From Bryoerythrophyllum caledonicum (lineage: Eukaryota; Streptophyta; Bryopsida; Pottiales; Pottiaceae), in assembly GCA_963971425.1 (NCBI GenBank), contig OZ020518.1, positions 15,010,190 through 15,074,189 of the forward strand: 64,000 nucleotides of DNA, in the 5' to 3' direction. The position numbers and the translations under genes were made by a program. The notes under the pieces are model-generated. The model did not search any database. It was not told the DNA's origin and saw nothing but the letters and a program-made list of their open reading frames with translations. This document shows positions 56,866 to 64,000 of the stretch, piece after piece; position 1 is the stretch's first letter; each line of letters opens with the position of its first letter.

Positions 56866-59800
56866 ATGAAAGTTTGTGTTTCCTTCATAACACATTGCAC
56901 TAGAATCAACAATCGTAAAGTATGTGCATGTGAAATTGGCAAAGAGATTCAGGGGTTATTTACAACCATAGACAAGATAAGCTTCCTTGCAGATAGACAT
57001 GCAGAGGCTCTGAACGAGTGGAATCGTAGCCTGGTTCTTGTCAATCACGATTCCAGGCTGATCAACCAAGTGCTCAATGAGAATTGGGTGTGCAAGAAGA
57101 AAACAATCAACATATCGAACGATGGAACGGTGACATCATGGACTTCAAGAGACACCTCAAGAAGACCACAAGCTTATAAGATAAGCCCCCCTAAAACCGA
57201 CAAGTTAAGGAATGTGCATGTATGGAGAGAGGAGATAATCGTACTATTATTTTTCAGTGATAGCAAATAGAATTGCAATTTCAATCCAAGTGATTTCGTA
57301 TTTTATCGATGAAAATTGAATTAGTTAAGAATTTTCAAACTGTGCAGCCATGTTAAGTGGGCGGCCAGCAATAGGTACCCCTTATAACCAACGACCAAAA
57401 GTAAGGGTCTTGACCGATAGCAAACCTCCATTTGGAGCTCAGTTGGTGGAAATGGGTTGGAAGAGGGTTGGATATACCCCAATTTTGTAGGCTTTGGCTA
57501 TGGATTTTTGTTGGTTATGGGGAGGCTTACCTTACTATCATCTCTCTTAACAACAACCTCCTTGGTTCTGCTTACTTTAATGGGCGGTTGCAGTAATGGA
57601 AGGGGTGGGTGAAGGTTGTAATGTATGAGTATTGGATGAATGGTGATGGCTATTTTAGTTTGGTGGGAGTGTTGATAGATTGGAAGTGCACGGAAAGCAA
57701 AGCCTAGGGAAGGAAGTTAATAATGATAAATGCACATGTAAAAGCAAATGGTTGTTATTATGAGCAAAAATTTGTTCTTGATCCAATCTACGTCTATTAG
57801 GAGATTGTTCTAATATCATACACTTTTCTAAAGGGAGCTAACCGTTGAGGGTGACCCACGCGTCATGCCCAACCGTAGATATTACGGTAGAGGCACCCAA
57901 TTCCGATCGGCCATCCAATTCCAATCAGTAGAGTATACATGGCATGGTGCATGAAAATAGCAAATGCTTGAAATGATGCATGAAGTGATCCGAAACCGAT
58001 AACTCAAAATCTTAAAACACTAGCCATTATCGGCATTGGGTCATGATGTGTGCAATTTTAGGTTGTTCCACCTCAATTGAGCTCTCATTGGTGGCCTTGC
58101 CTCAAAAGTCAAACAAGGCCGATCGGTATTGGGTACCTTCCATGAGTTGGTTATCCATGGCATGTCTTCTCTCTTTTACTCACTCTCACTTATTGGCATT
58201 GGGTAAATGAGGGCACCAAATCTCACCTACTCTAGAGTTTGATTATAGGCTCCGGTGGTTTTTGGGCTTTCAAATTCTATATCAATTCCAACTCTTTGTG
58301 ATTAAATTTGAAAAAATATTTGTTGAGTTCATTCTTAAATCTGCATCTTTCTACATAAATATTTATTACATACTAGCAATTGGCGCTTGCTTTGCAACGC
58401 ATCAGTCCAACCATTTTAATGTAGTTTATGTATTATAAGCTATTAAAAAAAAAGTAAAATGACTCACTACACGGTTGACTACGCAATTAACTGCGCGGTT
58501 GACTGCAGCGTTTCTATAGTTCACTGTACGGTTCACTGTGTGGTTGATCGCTGCGTGTTTCACTGCGTAGATTATGATTTTCGTAGTATAATAATGTCAT
58601 TTGAGTCGTGAACTTGCATAAGTGATCAAAACTGGGTCTGTCTACCTTAGTAGTTGGTACTACACAAGCCATCTTGCAAGGGATATCAATGCAAATGACG
58701 ACGCTGGGGGTAGATGCCTTTTCTCTCCAGCACATCCGGTGACATATTTGCATGGCGCAATTACGTTGTAGTAGGGCATTATTTTCACTTGGAATTTCAT
58801 TGTTTTTTGAGTGCAAGAATGGTTTATGATGCTTTGTTTGCTTTCCAGGGACTGCTCACCAAGGACCTAGGTTTGTTGGCATCCAGAAGGTAAAACTTCG
58901 TGCTCTGCACTGCCTCTTGCCGCAGTAAGCATCGTGGGGTCTATCCATTTGTTCTACTGTATGTGTTGTTTTTGTCAATTTGATTCTGAGTGTGTGTCTT
59001 TATCTACGAAGAGTTTTAGAAAAGGAAGTGGAAGTGGGTTGATGCGGTGGTGGAGTAGGTACAGGATTTCTTTGTTGACGATGGCTGGAAAATTGAGACT
59101 CGGATTCCGCTGAGAAGGCAAGGTGTTTACTTGTTGTTGCCCTTTTTTGAATAGAGCAATTTTAGGGTTTCAGGTGATGATTGTTTGACGTAGCTGCATG
59201 GTTGTTTGTGCGGATCACAATACCCTAGTTTTCATTATGTTCAGCATGTTGACAGTTAATCTGATGCCGTTCGAAGCATGGTTCTTTGGCCCTACTATTA
59301 AGGATTCTTAAAATGTAATAGTGTTTTGTGTGGGTGTGATGGTATACAGATGGTAGAAGTAGTTGGTATGCACATTCTTGTGGATTTAAGCAACATTTAA
59401 ACGAGAAGTAGCAGGTTGTTGAAGATAGAGCACAACAACATGTGAGTCCAAGTGAAGTGGAGTATAGCCCCATGCTTACTTACAAGTTCTTGAAGGTACT
59501 TAAGAAGTTTTGGTGAAAATTTGGACTAATCATTAGAAACCATTTTTCTAGAGATGGCTCTTTGTCTAGGAAGTTGTTCAAGTGACCTAGCTCATGAAAC
59601 TACAATCCAAATTTAAGCGTATTCTCTATTGTCCTCTAATAATAGGTCTTGTATGATTGCAATTGGCTAATGAGGTATTTGGAATGGAAGTTTTTTTTGT
59701 GACTAGGTGAGGCAAATTAACCATCCACTGGGGTCCAGTTTTGTTCTCATGAGAAGTCTTTCTGAAATATCTCGGATTCATTTGTCACGTAGTGGCATGC

Positions 59801-60235
59801 AAAGTCGAGAGTAGAAATCTAGCATCACAAGCGGATTTTGAATGTACGGCCAATGATGGAAGTTGTTTGTGGGGCAGTGTTCAACATATTACAGGTACAC
59901 TTTATATTACACATTCTTGCGGCAATATTACTATGAACATTACTATGATGCATGAATAATATGTCAGATCAAGCCACACATAGTTTTCAGTGAAGTTTAA
60001 CATATTCTCTTGGATTTCAGGCTTCTGTTTTAGTCTCTGGGTGGATGCTCAGCCAACCTTCCACCTAGTCAATGGTTGGTCCTTTCATTTGACACAAGAT
60101 GAATTGGAATTGAGGCACTCAGCTGGGGCTGTGAAACGAAATGGTCTTTCTAGAATATATACTGTTTTGCAACTCAAGCTGGATGTGCTATATGATGAAT
60201 GGAGATTTTATTATTTTTCTTTTGATAAGAATTGA
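56866..60235 (+). pseudogene. Unrecognised multi-exon gene in copy C (best preserved copy)
   Basis: First block 56866-57180 is open for over 100 residues ([47 protein letters not shown]). Its donor reads ATAAGC here versus GTAAGC in copy A, so splicing may be impaired. A short exon 58849-58889 lies between TTTCCAG and GTAAAA; another is at about 59795-59895 (LASQADFECTANDGSCLWGS); the last exon 60022-60235 ends in FSFDKN (FHLVNGWSFHLTQDELELRH). Conservation of exon-like blocks between copies A and C, with splice motifs at edges, supports a real ancestral gene. No domain is recognised. In copies B and D it is truncated just after the QGLFT codons. Confidence 0.5.
58373..58590 (-). mobile_element. 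Small non-autonomous Helitron (about 218 bp)
   Basis: On the minus strand it ends with a hairpin (GCGTTGC, AAA, GCAAGCGCC) and CTAG followed by T, matching the 3' terminus of the Helitron at 2700-2763 over about 60 bp. The opposite end, TTATACTACGAAAATC, resembles Helitron 5' ends (TCTATACTA) with a change. Copy A at about 6730 is the empty site, without target duplication. Internally it has short repeats around GGTTGACTGCG. It was probably mobilised by the same Helitron family. Confidence 0.82.
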
Positions 60236-60880
60236 ATTTTTATTGCGGCGTGCAAGGGACCCATAGATCCTTTTATAATTGAATTTTTTAAAAATAAGAT
60301 ATTCTCAAAAGTTGTTAGCATCTTTTGTATCTAATTTAGTTTAGAGACCGCCAACCGTGACTTTCAGTTTCAAATCTTCTAGGAGCCATACCTTGAAGAT
60401 TAGAAAGTTTTAACAACATAGAAAAAGACAAAGATGGAGAAGGGCACCAATGATTGTGTTTTTAATCAACCTTAAAATACTTGTTTTCACCAATTGAACC
60501 CCTTCTGTCTTTTTCTTTCTCTCGCTTCCAAGTCTTTTCTTTTGCTCGCTTCCAAGTCTAGTCCTTCTCTTGCTTTATCTTCCCCAAATCGAAGCTTCTC
60601 CAAACTCAAACCTTAAACCCTAAGCCCTATACTAAAGTAGGGATGAAGATGTGAAATACCACACTCTCTTTAACCTAAGCTACTAAGTTTAGGGTAGAAG
60701 TCCACTAAGGTTACTCACTTTTGGGCAAAAAACATGTACTCCGTAGTATATTTCTTTAAGAGCCCTTTGTTGAATTGTTGCTGCATGCCAACCATCCATT
60801 GATTAGGTGTGAAGAAATCATGGCCAATAAAATGTTAAGTGAACATAAAATATTTTGAACAAGGTGTTGATTTTTTGGAC

Positions 60881-61395
60881 TTTGTGTTGTCATAACACAT
60901 GTCTTTCTACAGGTGGCCCAACCTTTTCCCAAGATGAGTATATTGCATACTGCAAAGACTAACAAAATACCAAAACATACTACACAGGTCACATATTGAA
61001 TCAAGGCACCAAAAACTAGGTTTTGTAGAAAATGATGGAAAAGAAAAGTTTTTTTTTTGAAAACAAGGAGCTAACATCATGCTTAACAAGATGGTAATAG
61101 ATTTAGACCTTGTGTAGTGAAATTTTTTGACACCAACTGAAGTCAAAGTCTGCTGATCCACTAAACGCAGGGAAGAAAATGAACCATTTGCTTGACTTCA
61201 AACACTATAATCTTTCAATCCGTGCGGTCAAAGTTTATGAAATTTTTTGGGTTTGTTACTGAACAAGTCTTTATTGAGATCCTACGGTCAGAACTAAAAA
61301 TCAAAGTTTTTGTTACCCTCTTTATTCATTGCACTAGAATCCATTAATTTTGAAGTGTTTTTGGTGTAAAACTGCCTTGGTACCTTAGGGGTTAA
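60881..61395 (+). repeat. Spacer and extra copy of the core dispersed repeat
   Basis: 60881-61020 is unrecognised. 61020-61395 matches the core repeat (TTGACACCAACTGAAGTCAAAG, CATTGCACTAGAATCC), more diverged than copies in A-D. Confidence 0.6.
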
Positions 61396-63200
61396 CAAAG
61401 CGAGTTTTATTCAATGTCTTCAAAGAATGATTATATTGAAAGAGAGATATCTTAGTTTTTCTTTTTTTATAATAAAACCCTTGTCTTTCCCCTCTTGAGT
61501 TTATTCTCCCTCTATTTCTACTTTGCAACCATCATGTCATTTCAGAAAAAATCAAAGATGCAATAGTCAAGTGCACTCCAAATCCTGAGTCCTAATTCTC
61601 TCAAACACACACTCTCTCAACAACAAGAACTTAGATCTGATCAAGGTTTATGGGCTCTGTTACATGCATATCCAGATACACAACTTAGTACAAATTTGGT
61701 CTTTGAGGTGAGGGAAAGTACTCTGGAGAGCAACAAATGAAGTTTTCTTTAAGAAATCCATGGACTGTCACATTTAGGGGCGGTTTACACTACGGACCAA
61801 GAACTCGTTCCATGCACCTCTAAAATCTGTGATTGGCCAATCGAGTTGATGGAGCTAATCACAGATTTTAGAGGTGCATGGGACGAGTTCTTGGTCCCCA
61901 GTGTAAAGCGGCCCTTATTTCTTTAAGATTTGTGTCCTACTTGAGGTGGCAGATTTGGAAGGACAGTTGATCACATAACAACTTTATGTATTGAGGTGGC
62001 TGATAATGGTTTTTGTGACATAAACAAAACATGTGATCTCATCTCTAAAAAGAAAATGAGATTAGAAAACTCCCACTTATGTTTGATGAAAAATTAAAGC
62101 ACATAGTGGAATGGATATTGGGATGGATACCACAATCATAGGTTGGTCTTTCTAGGGTTAATGAATAATCTTAGAAGTGTGATATCCAAAGTTGTACACT
62201 TTAGTACATAGCTTCAAATTCGTCCTTCTAGGTCACATGCAAGGGTGTATTAATCACATGTAAGAATAAAGAGGTTTTAATGTTTATAATCAGTCTTGTT
62301 TGAGTAGGAATTGAGATTTGAATGAGAACGATAATTTTTTATTTTTTTAAATCAACCGCAAAAAGGTGAATTTAATCACATAAAGTTGAAAACTCCCCCA
62401 ATGAGCAACGTTATTGATACAATATTGCTGTAATTAGCATAATATACAGTATAGCTGTAGTATTGTATAACCTCGCTACGAGGCAGTACTTGCTTCAATG
62501 GGCTTGTATTCAATATTGAAGCATGTAATGTCATTGCGGCAGTACTTGTTGCTTTGCGTTGTGTGTATCGAGTACTGCTACAGTATTTAGCAACTATACT
62601 TTTTAGTCCCTTCTACATAATATAAATGTGATATTTTCAAACTTAGCAAAAACACTTCTTATTTTCCACATTTAACTTAGAGATCTTCATATTTTTACTT
62701 TTTATATTTTTACTATGAGATGTGCTCTAAACCTTCTTATTTACCGTTTCAATTCTCATTCTAAAACATACCAAGCTCACAAACAAATAAAACGTGAATT
62801 GGCAAATTTTGAGCCTCCACTCCTACAATTTTTTGAATATGATACACCCCTTCTCTACCTCCAAAACTTGGTGTACGAGGAACAAATATCACACTTGACA
62901 TGATGGTAATGAATTTAGACCTTGTGTAGTACAAAATTTTGACACCAAGTGAAGTCAAAGTTTGCTAATCCACTCAACGCACGAAAGAAAGTGAAGCAAA
63001 TCTCCTACTGCAAACACTAGAGTCTTTGAATCCATGCGGTTATGATTTTGAAAGTTTGTGGGTTTATAATCCAGTAAGTCCTAATTGAGATGTTACGATG
63101 AAAACAAGAAATAGAAGTTTGTATTTCCATCATTACACATTGCACTAGAATTAACAATCGTAAAGTATTTATTTGTGAAATTGTCAAAGAGATTCAGGGG
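61390..63200 (+). repeat. Large repeat copy D (partial)
   Basis: It matches 3365-5350 of copy A but lacks the 350-bp segment, as in copy B, and ends at the same TTATTTACAA junction with a purine-rich tract. 61580-61740 contains extra sequence resembling 29560-29720. It holds a Tourist-like MITE absent from B. Confidence 0.85.
61777..61913. mobile_element. Tourist-like (PIF/Harbinger) MITE, copy 2
   Basis: A 137-bp hairpin, ends GGGGCGGTTTACACTACGG and GGGCCGCTTTACACTGGGG on opposite strands, flanked by TTA on both sides (61774-61776 and 61914-61916). Other copies of the host repeat read CACATTTATTCC without insertion. Relative to copy 1 the loop is inverted (AATCGAGTTGATGGAG versus the reverse), so the loop lies in the opposite orientation. 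Confidence 0.9.
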
Positions 63201-63204
63201 TTAT

Positions 63205-63660
63205 TTACAAGGGAGAGTAAGGGAGAGGGAGAATAAGGGGAGAGGGACAGTAGGAGGGAGAGGGAGGAATTGGGACAGGCGCTAAGGAGTGGACGTGTCT
63301 AAGGGAGGAAGTTTGACCCCGGAGTGACCCGGGAGTGGGTCTAGGGATGGGCAAGCAGAGGGGCAGCGCCCAGGGACTTGCGCCATGGCCAGGGAGTCCC
63401 GGTGCTCGAATATCGGAGAAGACTGTCACTCTTGTCCCGACGCGAGGGAGCCGCACCGTGCCAGGGAGGGAGACTAAGGGGTCGGGACAGTAAGGGAGAG
63501 GTTGAGTAAGGGGTCGGGAGAGTAAGGGGAGAGGGACCCGTGCCGCACTAGAGAAGGAGAATAAGGGCGTCGGGATGATAGGGGATGGACAGTAAATGAG
63601 AGGAAGAGTAAGGGGTCGGACAGTAAGGGGAGAGGGCGCCGCGTCGTGCGCGCTATGGAG
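63205..63660 (+). repeat. Purine-rich GGGAGAGTAAGGG tract, copy 2
   Basis: This is the counterpart of 20849-21290, in the same position relative to repeat D as that tract is to repeat B. Reverse-strand Pro/Ser-rich frames are artefacts. Confidence 0.8.
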
Positions 63661-63709
63661 TCCCGCGAGCCTAGGGAGTCCCAGTGCATTCTGATATTGA
63701 AATGCAACT

Positions 63710-63731
63710 GTCCCGATGACGTCATCGGGAC
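63710..63731. repeat. Perfect 22-bp palindrome
   Basis: The left half GTCCCGATGAC is followed immediately by its exact inverse GTCATCGGGAC. The centre TGACGTCA is a canonical bZIP (CRE/TGA-type) core. A second TGACGTCA lies at about 63737-63744. In the related sequence at 21325 the centre is mutated (TGACGCCA). Confidence 0.85.
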
Positions 63732-63867
63732 AATAGTGACGTCATCTCTATTGTCATGATCACGTTATTGGGAGAGTTTCATTCCGATGTCGGAATGCAT
63801 CCTTGGGTGTGGATGTCCCGACCACTTTCATTTGAATTTCTTGAGCTCATTTCTTCAATTCACTTAA

Positions 63868-64000
63868 CTCCTAAAAGCCCAAGGCATTTTCCCTCATGAA
63901 ACACTCCAAAACTGCCATCATCAACAAGTGGTAACAAAATCTAACATTAAAGTCTAGTTTTAGACTTTTAACCATACAATCTTAGAATAGACGCGTATAT
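63868..64000 (-). repeat. Core dispersed repeat, partial, at window edge
   Basis: Begins CCTAAAAGCCCAAGGCATTTT, as at 29093 and 43572, and continues past the window. Confidence 0.6.

Larger units (their letters stand above)
53456..60880 (+). repeat. Large repeat copy C, right part
   Basis: Continuation of 35363-36285 after the 17-kb element. It carries a solo LTR (54462-55932) and a small Helitron derivative (58373-58590); otherwise it is collinear with copy A (3348-10776 without the CACTA element). Confidence 0.9.

Overview
The window looks like a transposon-rich nuclear chromosome segment from a land plant. Plant-type importin-beta and POP1 exons, a 5S rRNA copy, plant-style GT-AG introns, short CCCTAAA runs, and Helitron, hAT, CACTA, Harbinger and Tc1-type DNA elements support this. 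A non-flowering lineage (bryophyte, lycophyte or fern) is my guess; species cannot be read from the sequence. It is AT-rich, gene-poor, and contains one 200-N assembly gap.

Layout. 1-2763: 3' part of a Helitron with a broken helicase, ending exactly where a large low-copy repeat resumes. 2764-10780: repeat copy A, holding decayed exons of an unrecognised gene and a CACTA insertion. 11371-12120: a Tourist-like MITE and a second hairpin. 12372-16074: POP1 (RNase P/MRP subunit) exons, truncated at the edge of a duplicated block. 16056-20848: the duplicated block with an intact putatively lipid-anchored protein kinase, then repeat copy B. 20849-30850: purine-rich tracts, an isolated 5S rRNA-like sequence, minisatellites, a CTTAAG-dense stretch and mostly unrecognised AT-rich DNA. 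30851-36285: second copy of the kinase block, with a Tc1-type element upstream of a dead kinase and a CACTA-like element downstream.

36286-53455 is the most striking structure. It is a 17.2-kb element with its own short TIRs and an 8-bp target-site duplication, inserted in repeat copy C. It carries a large, unusual transposase-like gene and a captured importin-beta fragment. A 9083-bp hAT-type element with 2.3-kb inverted arms sits inside the transposase reading frame; removing it with one 8-bp TSD copy restores the frame exactly. Copy C continues at 53456-60880, itself broken by a 1471-bp solo LTR and a small Helitron derivative. Copy D (61390-63200, with a second Tourist-like MITE), a purine-rich tract and a perfect 22-bp palindrome complete the window.

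Because the same ancestral repeat is present several times, most insertions can be mapped to the base by comparing filled and empty sites. The only long intact host-type reading frame is the first kinase. The Tc1 transposase is intact except for one early stop, and every other recognisable gene carries frameshifts, stops or truncations.
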